From assembly GCA_017441925.1 (NCBI GenBank), contig JAFRUE010000005.1, forward strand, positions 118,294 through 182,293: a stretch of 64,000 nt of DNA. Direction: 5' to 3'. Each line of letters begins with the position of its first letter. Position 1 is the first letter of the stretch. The notes under the pieces are model-generated. The model saw only the letters and a list, made by a program, of their open reading frames with translations, did not search any database and was not told the origin of the DNA. The stretch is from Bacillota bacterium. GTDB lineage: Bacteria > Bacillota > Clostridia > Lachnospirales > Bianqueaceae. Shown in pieces: positions 43,160 to 51,614 of the stretch. The position numbers and the translations under genes are program-made.

Positions 43160-43810
43160 TCAGACCGGCTTCCTGTTATTCTCTGTCTCAGCACCCAGCA
43201 GACGGATCAGACAGCTGCGTGTCAGTTCATAAACGGTCTGATATACAAATCCGATACCGGCTTCCTCCATGGCGGTCTTCTGTTTCTCCGTAACCGCTGT
43301 ATAAGGATAAATGCCGAACATAAACGGATAGAAAGTATAGATGAAATTCTGTATTTCTTCCGCGCTCATCTCCGGGCGGAATTTCTCCAGCAGTCTGCTC
43401 ATGAGCCGGATCGACTGCCCATAGGATTGCTTAAAAGCTGTCAGCATCTCCTGCCGGCTGTTGGCCTCCATGTCGTAGTTGTTCATGGCGAGCAGTTTCA
43501 GTAGCTGCTGTCTGTCTGCCAGGGACTTGGCGATTTCTTCCGCAAGCCGCAGTCCGTTCAGCGTCTCGTTACCGGCGATAATCGCGTCGAGCGCTTCGTT
43601 CCAGCGGTCATACTCACGCTTAAACAGCGCAAGGAAGATCTCTTCCTTTGTCTCAAAATAATTATAGATCGTCGGGCGGGAGAAGGACGTGATACTGCTG
43701 ATCTCCTTAAGTGTAATCTCCCGGAAGCTCATTGTCCGGTAAAGCTTTTCACAGGCATTGATGATCTCTTCCCGCTTCTCGGCGATCTGTTCCGGTGTTC
43801 CTTTTCTCAT
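43160..43810 (-). CDS. TetR-family regulator of the flavodoxin/DUF4405 operon
   Basis: Repressor of 216 aa. The N-terminal helix-turn-helix covers residues 12-55 (FREITLKEISSITSFSRPTIYNYFETKEEIF), and the C-terminal helical domain binds ligand and dimerises. The ATG at 43810 follows GGAGGAG by eight to nine bases; an earlier ATG at 43852 lies inside an operator and has no site. Two palindromes bracket its promoter, so autoregulation is likely. Confidence 0.88.
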   Translation of the reverse strand: MRKGTPEQIAEKREEIINACEKLYRTMSFREITLKEISSITSFSRPTIYNYFETKEEIFLALFKREYDRWNEALDAIIAGNETLNGLRLAEEIAKSLADRQQLLKLLAMNNYDMEANSRQEMLTAFKQSYGQSIRLMSRLLEKFRPEMSAEEIQNFIYTFYPFMFGIYPYTAVTEKQKTAMEEAGIGFVYQTVYELTRSCLIRLLGAETENNRKPV

Positions 43811-43846
43811 AGCGGTCTCCTCCGGATCTCCGTCTGTTCTTAATTC

Positions 43847-43859
43847 TGACATCGTGTCA
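43847..43859. promoter_or_regulatory. TetR operator, downstream copy
   Basis: TGACATCGTGTCA, one of two near-identical palindromes around the tetR promoter. Confidence 0.75.
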
Positions 43860-43867
43860 GCATTTTG

Positions 43868-43896
43868 ATTATAAAACTATTTTGACACCGTGTCAA
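43868..43896 (-). promoter_or_regulatory. tetR-flavodoxin operon promoter
   Basis: TTGACA (43891-43896), 17-base spacer, TATAAT (43868-43873). The -35 box is part of the upstream operator. Confidence 0.8.
43883..43895. promoter_or_regulatory. TetR operator, upstream copy
   Basis: TGACACCGTGTCA, a perfect 6-bp inverted repeat around one base, overlapping the -35 box. Confidence 0.75.
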
Positions 43897-43907
43897 TATC
43901 TTTTCAT

Positions 43908-43938
43908 AAAAAAGCCGGGCCTTTTTTGCCAGCCCGGC
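43908..43938 (-). terminator. Terminator of the GNAT-YoaP gene
   Basis: GCCGGGC (43914-43920) pairs with GCCCGGC (43932-43938), with six T on the minus strand. Confidence 0.75.
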
Positions 43939-43956
43939 CCATTTCCCTGAATATGG

Positions 43957-44706
43957 TCAGGATTTCGCTGCCAGTTTCAGGAATTTTGTGTCGTTCATCT
44001 GCTCGTTCGTCAGATACCTGCCGTCGTGGAACAGCGCATACGTTGTAACCGGAGTCGGAGCGTTCTGCGCTTCTTCCCGGCTCTCCAGATGAACCGCTCT
44101 GAACGGGATGCCGTGGTCTGCAGCGGTCTGCTCCACGATCGGTACATATTTCGCGTTAAAAGGACACTGACTCGTATAGTACAGAACGTAGCCCTCACCG
44201 TCAACGTGCGGGCGTCTGGCGCACTCCCTGAATCTTGGCGGTTCCGCATCGTCAGAGAACGGCAGATACCAGAGTTCGATACCGTTGTCCGCCTTGTCGC
44301 ACACGGTAAAGTCCTTGTATTTCAGGTACTTCGGATCTGCGAGAAAAGGCTTTTTCTTGGCGGTGCTCAGTATGCAGAGACCTTTTCTGCCCTTCGCTTT
44401 ACTGTCCTCGATGCATGCGCTGAGCAGATCGTTGGAATATCCGTGCCCCTTGAAGGAGCCGGACACCCACAGACAGTCGATGTACATATAACCGTCGGCC
44501 AACAGCGGATTCCAGGCGAATTCGGCCGGAATATACTCGATAAAACACTTCCCGCGTTCCACGCTTTTCAGGAATACAAGCCCTTCATCAAAGCGGTCCG
44601 CCAGCCAGGCTTTTTTGGAAGCGACCTGCACGTCCTTATTATTCGAAATGGCGCAGCAGATATGCTCCTTTTCCAGATTCTCTTTTGTAACTCGGATATA
44701 CTCCAT
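43957..44706 (-). CDS. GNAT acetyltransferase with C-terminal YoaP-type domain
   Basis: Protein of 249 aa. Residues 1 to about 150 are a GNAT domain (IDCLWVSGSFKGHGYSNDLLSACIEDSKAKG acetyl-CoA region). The C-terminal 80 residues resemble the YoaP-like extension (YVLYYTSQCPFNAKYVPIVEQTAADHGI), which looks like a thioredoxin-fold segment with a single CPF cysteine. The substrate is unknown. It stands alone between terminators and intergenic DNA. Confidence 0.85.
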   Translation of the reverse strand: MEYIRVTKENLEKEHICCAISNNKDVQVASKKAWLADRFDEGLVFLKSVERGKCFIEYIPAEFAWNPLLADGYMYIDCLWVSGSFKGHGYSNDLLSACIEDSKAKGRKGLCILSTAKKKPFLADPKYLKYKDFTVCDKADNGIELWYLPFSDDAEPPRFRECARRPHVDGEGYVLYYTSQCPFNAKYVPIVEQTAADHGIPFRAVHLESREEAQNAPTPVTTYALFHDGRYLTNEQMNDTKFLKLAAKS

Positions 44707-44983
44707 CTTCCTGCCTCCCTGATGCAGTTTCTATAGTCTGAACCGGTCAGAATTACCGGATGATCCCCTTTCCCGGATAAGAAGAGTCCGGCAGCATCTC
44801 ATTCCCGGACAAATAATCAATGACCGTGACCTTTTCAGGATACTCCTATACTACTACGGCTGTAAGAATACGTCAAGAATCATCCGCCTTCTGTTATATG
44901 TTTCCTGTTCTTTTTCACATAAAGGTGGACTTCTCCGCGGAATCATGGTACCATGGAACAAACAACAGAAAGGAGCCTTATCC

Positions 44984-45268
44984 ATGAAGCATCATATCAT
45001 CGTTAAATTCACCGATGGCACCGACGTACAGGCATTGCTTGCTCCCGTCAAAGCCATTTTTACCGAAACCCTGTCCATCCCCGGCATCCACGGGCTGGAG
45101 ATGAAGACATCCTGCATCAACAGACCCAACCGGTACGATCTGATGATCGTCCTGGACATGGATCCGGAGGCCCTGCCTGCCTATGACGTCTCTGAGCCCC
45201 ACATCCGCTGGAAGACGGAATACGGCTCCGTCGTTGAGACAAAAGCAATCTTTGACTGCGAGGACTGA
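44984..45268 (+). CDS. Dabb (stress-responsive alpha/beta barrel) protein
   Basis: Small protein of 94 aa with the dimeric ferredoxin-like Dabb fold: HHIIVKFTDGTD, IPGIHGLEMKTSC, YDLMIVLDMDPEALPAYDVSEPHIRW. Functions of this family range from stress response to small-molecule catalysis, so none is assigned. AAAGGAG precedes the ATG at 44984. The IscU-like gene begins 77 bases later from its own promoter. Confidence 0.82.
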   Translation: MKHHIIVKFTDGTDVQALLAPVKAIFTETLSIPGIHGLEMKTSCINRPNRYDLMIVLDMDPEALPAYDVSEPHIRWKTEYGSVVETKAIFDCED

Positions 45269-45276
45269 GAATCCCC

Positions 45277-45305
45277 TTGCAAACCCGGCAAAAGCATGGT
45301 AAAAT
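45277..45305 (+). promoter_or_regulatory. Promoter of the IscU-like/GGGtGRT pair
   Basis: TTGCAA (45277-45282), 17-base spacer, TAAAAT (45300-45305). Confidence 0.65.
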
Positions 45306-45345
45306 AGGGTAACTCAATTTATACGAAAGTGAGGAAGGATGACCT

Positions 45346-46047
45346 ATGCAATACACCAAAGAAGTAGAAGAAATGGTCTGTGTCGCTAAGGGCCCCAACC
45401 ACGGTCCCGCCCCGATTCCCGAGGAGGGTAAGTGGGTCCAGGCCAAGGAGATCAAGGACATCTCCGGCTACACTCATGGTATCGGCTGGTGCGCTCCCCA
45501 GCAGGGCGCCTGCAAGCTGAGCCTGAACGTTAAAGACGGCGTAATCCAGGAAGCTCTGGTTGAGACCGTCGGCTGCTCCGGCATGACCCATTCCGCAGCT
45601 ATGGCTGCTGAGATCCTGCCCGGCAAGACCATTCTGGAAGCTCTGAATACCGACCTGGTCTGTGACGCGATCAACACCGCTATGCGCGAGCTGTTCCTGC
45701 AGATCGTCTACGGCCGCACCCAGTCCGCTTTCTCCGATGACGGTCTTAGGATCGGCGCCGGTCTCGAGGATCTGGGCAAAGGCCTGCGCTCCATGACCGG
45801 TACCACCTATGGTACTCTGGAGAAAGGCGCCCGTTATCTGGAACTTACCGAGGGCTATATCGTAAAGCTGGCTCTTGACAAAGACGACCAGATCTGCGGT
45901 TACCAGTTCCTGAGCCTGGGCAAGATGATGGATGCCATCAAGAAGGGCGTTTCCCCCAATGAGGCCTATGAGCAGAATCTGGGTACTTACGGCCGCTTCA
46001 AGGCCGAGGACGGCGCGGTCAAGTGGATTGACCCCCGCAAGGAATAA
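45346..46047 (+). CDS. IscU/NifU-like Fe-S scaffold domain protein
   Basis: Cytoplasmic protein of 233 aa. Residues about 40-125 align with the NifU N-terminal/IscU scaffold: GACKLSLNVKDGVIQEALVETVGCSGMTHSAAMAAEILPGKTILEAL. Cysteines at 49, 56, 77 and 106 are candidate ligands. The third canonical IscU cysteine (in LHCSML) appears to be lost, replaced by IVYGRTQSAF. The C-terminal 110 residues are extra and not assigned. It is followed 14 bases later by the GGGtGRT gene. Codon use is strongly biased to CTG, AAG, GCC and GAG, as in highly expressed genes. Confidence 0.85.
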   Translation: MQYTKEVEEMVCVAKGPNHGPAPIPEEGKWVQAKEIKDISGYTHGIGWCAPQQGACKLSLNVKDGVIQEALVETVGCSGMTHSAAMAAEILPGKTILEALNTDLVCDAINTAMRELFLQIVYGRTQSAFSDDGLRIGAGLEDLGKGLRSMTGTTYGTLEKGARYLELTEGYIVKLALDKDDQICGYQFLSLGKMMDAIKKGVSPNEAYEQNLGTYGRFKAEDGAVKWIDPRKE

Positions 46048-46061
46048 TAGGAGGTGCAGCA

Positions 46062-47081
46062 ATGGCTTTGTTTGAAAACTATGAGGGACGGATGCCCCAG
46101 CTGCAGCCCGTTCTGGACAAGTACGGATTCAAGGATTTTGAAGAAGTTAAAGCATACACCAACAGCAAGGGCGTAGATGCCTACTCTATCGTTGAGAGCA
46201 CACAGCCCATCTGCTTTGAGAACGTAAAGTGGGCCTACGAGCTGGGCGCCGCTATCGCCATGAAAGAGAACGCCAAGAACGCCGCTGAGGCTGCCAAGTG
46301 GATCGGCGTAGGTCTGCAGGCTTTCTGCATCCCCGGTTCTGTTGCTGACCAGCGTCAGGTCGGTATCGGCCATGGCAATCTGGGCGCTATGCTTCTGGAT
46401 GAGGAGACCGAGTGCTTTGCCTTTCTGGCAGGCCATGAGTCCTTCGCCGCAGCCGAGGGTGCCATCAAGATCGCCCTCAACGCCAACAAGGTCCGCACCA
46501 AGCCCCTGCGTGTTATTCTGAACGGCCTTGGCAAGGACGCCGCCATGATCATCAGCCGCATCAACGGCTTCACCTATGTACAGACCAAGTACGATTACCT
46601 CTCCGCCGATGTTAAGGAAGATCATGCGCTGACCATCGTGAATAAGACTGCTTACTCCGACGGCCCCCGTGCAGCGGTCAACTGCTACGGCGCTGACGAT
46701 GTCCGTGAAGGCGTAGCCATCATGTGGCATGAGAACGCCGATGTATCCATCACCGGCAACTCCACCAACCCCACCCGCTTCCAGCATCCTGTAGCGGGCA
46801 CCTATAAGAAGGAACGCTGGGAAGCCGGCAAGAAGTACTTCTCCGTCGCTTCCGGCGGCGGCACCGGCCGTACCCTGCACCCTGACAATATGGCTGCCGG
46901 CCCTGCCTCTTACGGCATGACCGACACAATGGGCCGTATGCACTCCGACGCACAGTTCGCCGGATCCTCTTCCGTCCCTGCTCATGTTGAGATGATGGGC
47001 TTCCTGGGCGCCGGCAACAACCCCATGGTCGGCATGACCGTAGCTGTTGCAGTTGCTGTCCAGCAGGCACTGACCAAGTAA
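46062..47081 (+). CDS. GGGtGRT-family protein
   Basis: Protein of 339 aa belonging to a family named for its motif, here GGGTGRT at residues 265-271 followed by LHPD. Other conserved-looking parts are GIGHGNLGAMLLDEE, LAGHESFAAAEGAIKIA and the C-terminal GAGNNPMVGMTVAVAVAVQQAL. Function is unknown. It has no signal peptide. The same biased codon use as the IscU-like gene upstream suggests high expression. GGAGGTG precedes the ATG. The recurring pairing with an Fe-S scaffold-like protein is recalled from annotation of related genomes, not shown here. Confidence 0.88.
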   Translation: MALFENYEGRMPQLQPVLDKYGFKDFEEVKAYTNSKGVDAYSIVESTQPICFENVKWAYELGAAIAMKENAKNAAEAAKWIGVGLQAFCIPGSVADQRQVGIGHGNLGAMLLDEETECFAFLAGHESFAAAEGAIKIALNANKVRTKPLRVILNGLGKDAAMIISRINGFTYVQTKYDYLSADVKEDHALTIVNKTAYSDGPRAAVNCYGADDVREGVAIMWHENADVSITGNSTNPTRFQHPVAGTYKKERWEAGKKYFSVASGGGTGRTLHPDNMAAGPASYGMTDTMGRMHSDAQFAGSSSVPAHVEMMGFLGAGNNPMVGMTVAVAVAVQQALTK

Positions 47082-47102
47082 GTTTACGGCAAGATCAAAA
47101 GA

Positions 47103-47130
47103 GGCTCCCGCTCCGGGAGCCTTTTGTTTT
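47103..47130 (+). terminator. Terminator after the GGGtGRT gene
   Basis: GGCTCCCG, loop CTC, CGGGAGCC, then TTTTGTTTT. Confidence 0.85.
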
Positions 47131-47142
47131 AGAGGTATTCCT

Positions 47143-47598
47143 ATGAATCATGTAGATCACGCACAACGAGCCCGAGATCTTTTCTATAGCGGTTACAACT
47201 GCGCCCAGGCTGTATTCTGCGCCTATGCGGAAGACATGGGACTGGACCTGGAAACGGCTGCCCGGCTGGCTTCCTCTTTTGGCGGCGGTCTGGGACGGCT
47301 GCGGGAACTCTGCGGCGCCCTCTCCGGGGCAGAAATGGCCCTCGGATATCTGCGAGGCTATGCTGATGTGACGGACCCTGCGCTGAAATCAGGACACTAC
47401 CGGCAGGTCAGAGCTTTGGCAAATGCCTTCCGGGATAAGAACGGTACATACATTTGCCGGGAGCTTCTGAAGGACGTAATAACCACTCCCGGCGGAGAGC
47501 CGGAAGCCCGGACCCCGGAGTTTTACGCTTCCCGACCCTGCCTCCGTCTGGTCGGGGAAGCGGCCGGACTGCTCGAGGAAATGCTGCAGGAAGGGTAA
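47143..47598 (+). CDS. C_GCAxxG_C_C family redox protein
   Basis: Protein of 151 aa of the family named for its conserved cysteines. They are visible as C20 (YNCAQAVF), C57 (RELCGALSGAEMALG), C105 (YICRELL) and C133 (RPCLRLVGEAA), with an extra C26. The family is thought to be redox-active or metal-binding. It follows the GGGtGRT terminator, so expression would need read-through or its own promoter. Confidence 0.85.
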   Translation: MNHVDHAQRARDLFYSGYNCAQAVFCAYAEDMGLDLETAARLASSFGGGLGRLRELCGALSGAEMALGYLRGYADVTDPALKSGHYRQVRALANAFRDKNGTYICRELLKDVITTPGGEPEARTPEFYASRPCLRLVGEAAGLLEEMLQEG

Positions 47599-47631
47599 GA
47601 AGGAAAACGCCCTTTACTGCGTGTCGCAGCC

Positions 47632-47806
47632 TCACTGTCCGTCAAATCCAAGATCTTTGATCCATTCGCTTACCGACTCTCTCACGCTTTCCTGCTTGTT
47701 CTGACAATCATTTCCCCGTGCTGCCAGTCCTTCCAGAACCGTACTTCCGGGAATAGCAGAAGAAAGCTTTTTATCAAAGCCGGAAAGGCAGGTCTTTTTC
47801 TTTCAT
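47632..47806 (-). pseudogene. Frameshifted small gene downstream of the methyltransferase
   Basis: AAAGGAG followed nine bases later by ATG starts a frame that stops after ten codons. One base further along, a second frame continues to 47632 with protein-like composition (GFDKKLSSAIPGSTVLEGLA, then a SEWIKDLGFDGQ end). The total length is 58 codons plus one base, as expected for a single extra base in the A-rich stretch near 47795. The intact product would be about 57 aa. I do not recognise it. An assembly error at the A-run is possible. Confidence 0.45.
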
Positions 47807-47820
47807 GATCTGGAACTCCT

Positions 47821-48505
47821 TTACTTCTTGCAGCAGAAGCATCCGATTCCTTCCACAGCCGTGACCTCGGCCTCCTTATAAAGGGCGGAAAGCCTGGCGC
47901 GGAGACTTTGCTCCGTCTCATAAGGCGGGGTGAAAAAGCCCTTCAGCTGGTAAAGATGCCTGATGAACCAGTCCGTTCGCTTATGGCCGCCCTGCACGTA
48001 GAAACAGCCGCAGAAAGTTCCGCCTGGTTTCAGGACGCGGTAGGTTTCGCGGTAGGCGGCCTCCTTGTCCGGAAAAGCGTGAAAGCCGTTCAGGGACAGC
48101 ACGATATCGAAGCTTCCATCTTCAATGGGCAGCGCACCGACATCCCCCTGAAGGAATTTGATATTTGAAAGCCCGAGCACTTTCGCTTTTTCCTGCGCCG
48201 AGGCCATCATTCTCCGAGTAATCAAGACAGGTAATGTCCGCGTCCCGAAGTTCCCGGTAGACCGGCATGGTCAGAACGCCAGTCCCTACAGGAACCTCTA
48301 AAAGCTTTCCGGAGAAATCCTCCGGGATCCCCGACAGCGCCTTTTCCAGATACCGAAGGTTCTTCTCGCCATCCATGTTCCAGACGATCCGGCAGATCGC
48401 CTTGCCGGGGAACGTGGAATACGTCATCATCCCGTCATAAAAGCTCGCATTGCTGCCCGTAAGCCTATAGGCGCTTTTGATCTGTTCTTTTCTGGTCATG
48501 ACCAT
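47821..48505 (-). pseudogene. Class I SAM-dependent methyltransferase broken by a frameshift
   Basis: UbiE-type methyltransferase split into two frames. The first (from 48505) has the N-terminus and the SAM motif I (LLEVPVGTGVLTMPV) and reaches LDYSE. The second (to 47821) continues in the next frame with QEKAKVLGLSNIKFLQGDVGALP and FDIVLSLNGFHAFPD, then the C-terminus. The switch lies near 48205-48225. Total length is 228 codons plus one base, consistent with one extra base (or two missing). Unless this is a sequencing error, the gene is inactive. Confidence 0.8.
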
Positions 48506-48512
48506 TCTCCGT

Positions 48513-49130
48513 TTATGTATGATTTAGCTTCTTGTACCCGCAGTCACAATACGGGCCGCCGGAAGCCAATGTGTATTCCCGCACAAATTCCGTTGCGCCG
48601 CCTGCTTCGCTCATGGTGTAGTCCAGACGGCACATGGCAGGAACCAGATCATAGAGTCCCAGCTCCTTCATCAGCGTGCAGATGCCGCACTTTGTGAACC
48701 TCGCCTCATAACCGCTACCGTCCGGATAGGGAAGATATTCCATGTTCCAGGAATAGGAGTTCCGCTCCGCGGCGCGGAGTGAGGCGGTATCCTTCATCCC
48801 CTGAAGGTCCTTGTCGCTGAATTTCTTCTTTCCGCTCATCCGGCAAAACCACTTCATAGGAGCGGTCATCATGGATGCCCGATAATACTCCGTTGTCTTT
48901 TCTACCGTCGGCCTTTCCGGCAGACTCAAAAGAAAAGAGGAAAGCATGGCGCAATTCACGATATTCATCTTGAACCGATCGGCCTTCTCAAATTCCGGCA
49001 GGCGGCCGATGATCTCTTTATATTTCGGCTTTGCTTTTGCAGCGATTGCCTTTGCCGTCTCAGGATCATATCCGTAAACTGACGATAAATGCTTCCGAAA
49101 CGATCCTCCAAACAAAACCCACATGCCCAT
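48513..49130 (-). CDS. ATC-hydrolase-family protein, possibly N-terminally truncated
   Basis: Protein of 205 aa like the L-2-amino-thiazoline-4-carboxylic acid hydrolase family. Landmarks are FTKCGICTLMKELGLYDLVPAMCRLDY and the closing FVREYTLASGGPYCDCGY. The N-terminus is uncertain: no good ribosome-binding site precedes the ATG at 49130, and the frame stays open for about 15 more codons to a TGA near 49178, with protein-like sequence. The 5' end may have been lost or altered. It is followed eight bases later by the frameshifted methyltransferase. Confidence 0.65.
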   Translation of the reverse strand: MGMWVLFGGSFRKHLSSVYGYDPETAKAIAAKAKPKYKEIIGRLPEFEKADRFKMNIVNCAMLSSFLLSLPERPTVEKTTEYYRASMMTAPMKWFCRMSGKKKFSDKDLQGMKDTASLRAAERNSYSWNMEYLPYPDGSGYEARFTKCGICTLMKELGLYDLVPAMCRLDYTMSEAGGATEFVREYTLASGGPYCDCGYKKLNHT

Positions 49131-49195
49131 TTGCCACTGCCTAATAAGGAAGTAATCGAGGCATAGGAATAACAGTCATTGCAAAGGCTACAAGA

Positions 49196-49225
49196 AGTCC
49201 CAGGAAGCATCTGCTCCCTGGGACT
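49196..49225 (-). terminator. Weak terminator after the GNAT gene
   Basis: AGTCCCAGG (49196-49204) pairs with CCTGGGACT (49217-49225); the following T-run on the minus strand is weak. Confidence 0.5.
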
Positions 49226-49234
49226 TTGTTCTGC

Positions 49235-49855
49235 TTAGAGTTTCATGTGATAGCTCCAGCTCCCGATCTGCATTCCATTATAGGAAAACTGCTGGGCGTG
49301 GAATTCTGTAAAACCGTTCTTTTGGTAGAACAGTCGGTTGCGCTGGGAATTGGTGAACAGACACAGGGCGCTGCCACCTTGCTGCCGGACGTAAGGAATG
49401 AGGCAGTCCCGCAGTATTCCACTTCCGATACCCTGACCGGCATAAGCGGGATCGACAGTGAGCAGGCTGAGGTACCAGGTGTTCTCGCCCAAAGCATGGC
49501 AGGGTGCGCTCGCTTGCTTCTCCATTTCATTCCAGGCGCTTACATTCCGCACACCACCGTGAAACATGGCGGCAAGATAGCCGCTCCGGAGATATTGCCC
49601 GTCGGACGGTTTCTTGTAGTCAGGCGCGCAGAGCATGGCCACGGCAGTAAGTACCCCGTCTTTCTTCGCAGTGATGAACGTGGCGTTGTTTTGATTGGAG
49701 CGGAATTCAGACCGCAACAAAGCCCGCAGAAACCGCTGCCGTTTTCTATCGTCCTCCACATAGATGGAGAAGTATTCGTAATCGCCAAAGGCACGGGCGG
49801 CAAGATTAGCGCAGGATAGGAGGTCCGCTCTCTGCATCCTTTCAAAGCTCAGCAT
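49235..49855 (-). CDS. GNAT-family acetyltransferase
   Basis: Acetyltransferase of 206 aa. The acetyl-CoA loop is DPAYAGQGIGSGIL near residue 135, followed by LCLFTNSQRNRLFYQKNGFTEF. The substrate is unknown. It overlaps the upstream HAD gene by seven bases, so the two are translated together. Confidence 0.85.
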   Translation of the reverse strand: MLSFERMQRADLLSCANLAARAFGDYEYFSIYVEDDRKRQRFLRALLRSEFRSNQNNATFITAKKDGVLTAVAMLCAPDYKKPSDGQYLRSGYLAAMFHGGVRNVSAWNEMEKQASAPCHALGENTWYLSLLTVDPAYAGQGIGSGILRDCLIPYVRQQGGSALCLFTNSQRNRLFYQKNGFTEFHAQQFSYNGMQIGSWSYHMKL

Positions 49856-50571
49856 AAATCAAATATCTCCTTCAAATAAGCCTGCAAGGCGCCAAAATCT
49901 CCATGAGGCCACTGTTCGACGGGCAGGCCTTCCGGATTGATAACGCAGTCAGTTAGGAGGAAGGTCTTCATGCCGAGCTGCCCGGCTACCATATCCTCAC
50001 GGGCATCGTTGCCCACCATGATGCAATCCTCCGCCACAAGATGCATCCGGCGCAGAATCTCTCGGTAATAGTCAAGATTCGGCTTGCAGTATCCGATGTT
50101 CTCATAGGTAGTATAGAACTCGAAGTCTTCTGGCGAGAGTCCCGCCCAGCGAATGCGACTTTCGGTAGCTACCGCAGGGAAAATCGGATTTGTCGCCAAC
50201 GCTACTCGGCATCCCGAATTTTGGAGAAGGTTCACCACTGCCGCCGCGTCCGCTGTATAACCACATAAGTCCTTTGCCCGCTGAAAGTCGACAGCATAAA
50301 ACTCGTTGAACAGGACTTTATCTTTCCAGGCCGTTTCCCCATAAGTAGCGGCAAAATCATTCCAAAAGGCTTCCTCGTTGGTGCAGGACCCATCGTTCTT
50401 TACCATTGCAGCCGTGCCGTGCCAGATCGCTTTCACCAACGAGTCCGGTTCATAGCCGTGGGGGATCAGTTTTTTTGCAAGAAGCTTGAAGTAGCCCCTT
50501 GTAAATCTCTCTTGATCCATCGGCAGGAGTGTCCCATCCAGATCAAACAACACCGCTTTTGATTTCATCAT
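49849..50571 (-). CDS. HAD-family hydrolase
   Basis: HAD phosphatase-like protein of 240 aa. The catalytic motif FDLDGTL begins near residue 9, motif II is VALATNP, and motif III/IV lies in YCKPNLDYY and IMVGNDAREDM. A helical C1 cap sits between. It may be a nucleotidase or sugar phosphatase; no substrate can be assigned. It is coupled to the GNAT gene downstream. Confidence 0.85.
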   Translation of the reverse strand: MMKSKAVLFDLDGTLLPMDQERFTRGYFKLLAKKLIPHGYEPDSLVKAIWHGTAAMVKNDGSCTNEEAFWNDFAATYGETAWKDKVLFNEFYAVDFQRAKDLCGYTADAAAVVNLLQNSGCRVALATNPIFPAVATESRIRWAGLSPEDFEFYTTYENIGYCKPNLDYYREILRRMHLVAEDCIMVGNDAREDMVAGQLGMKTFLLTDCVINPEGLPVEQWPHGDFGALQAYLKEIFDLC

Positions 50572-50632
50572 ATATTGCCACCAATCTTTTGGGCTGTATA
50601 CTGACTTTCATGCCAAGATGCTGACTCGCAAT

Positions 50633-51595
50633 TCAGCGATTCTTCTCCACGTCCTGCCAGTTGGCGTTGTGGAGGATTTCGGCATTCTCTCCGAGAAATA
50701 CCGTTCCGGCTTCCTCATCGCCTGTGAGCTGATAAAGCATCCAGGCGGTCATGTAACCATCCGAGCGCATCAGCATCTGCTCGTGCTCTGCGCCTACGGC
50801 TCTGCCACGGACTTTCATGACGTCGTCAGTTACTTTGTTGTAATTATCGATAAGAGCGGACAGGGGTGAGACGCCGCCGAAACCCTTGTCAGGGTCAGTG
50901 CCGGAGTCATCTGATTTCCCGGTACCTGCAGCCATGAAATAAGGCACCATGACCTTGGAGGCATCATATTCCCAGCCCATATTCTTGGCCAGCGTGGGAT
51001 AGGCCGCACTTCCGGTGAAGATGGTCTTATAGTACTTGCCGTTTTCATAATTTGTCAGCGCGCAGATCGCTCCCGCGCCGCCCTGGGAATAGCCGATAAT
51101 GCCCATGTTCTCATAGTCGATTTTGCCGGAAAGCACACTGTCGGCAGGAACAGTCAGCATGAAGTCCAAGGTAAGGGAAGCCGTCTCGCCATTTCCGGTC
51201 TGCCCGTCCTCGTTGCCGACCACGATAAAGCCCCAGGAGGCTAAGCGCGGGAAAAACGGTTCGAATGAGGCGGCGGGTGTGCCACTGGCATTGACCACCG
51301 TGATCATCGGCCATGACTTGTCATCCGTTTCCAAGTCTTTGGGGTACCAAACCCGGATTTTGCCGATTGACTCATGATCAGAAGCAAACTCTGTGTAGGC
51401 TGTCTCATAAGAGCCAAGCTGAGAATACTTCATCTCCAGCGGAGCATCCGATTTGAAGTTTTTGTAATAGCCCTCTACTATGTCGTTGTTGCCGTCACCG
51501 CTGGGCAGCATGGACTTGATATAAAAGAATGCGGCGACACCCAGTGCGAGAAGTACCGCTAACAGGATCAATACGATTTTCATCACTTTCTTCAT
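50633..51595 (-). CDS. Membrane-anchored alpha/beta hydrolase
   Basis: Esterase-type hydrolase of 320 aa with an N-terminal membrane anchor (residues 5-26). The nucleophile is S170 in GYSQGGAG. The oxyanion region VVNASGTPAASFEPFFPRLASWGF and overall layout resemble chlorophyllase/cutinase-like hydrolases. The likely His is near the C-terminus (AVGAEHEQML). It would act at the outer face of the membrane. It follows a pectin-acetylesterase-like gene by 19 bases, so a glycan ester may be its target. Confidence 0.83.
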   Translation of the reverse strand: MKKVMKIVLILLAVLLALGVAAFFYIKSMLPSGDGNNDIVEGYYKNFKSDAPLEMKYSQLGSYETAYTEFASDHESIGKIRVWYPKDLETDDKSWPMITVVNASGTPAASFEPFFPRLASWGFIVVGNEDGQTGNGETASLTLDFMLTVPADSVLSGKIDYENMGIIGYSQGGAGAICALTNYENGKYYKTIFTGSAAYPTLAKNMGWEYDASKVMVPYFMAAGTGKSDDSGTDPDKGFGGVSPLSALIDNYNKVTDDVMKVRGRAVGAEHEQMLMRSDGYMTAWMLYQLTGDEEAGTVFLGENAEILHNANWQDVEKNR

Positions 51596-51614
51596 TTCTA
51601 TCCTCCGTCACATC

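Noticed and set aside
47821..48505. Two separate overlapping genes
   Set aside because: The two frames encode consecutive parts of one methyltransferase fold, so one broken gene explains them better.
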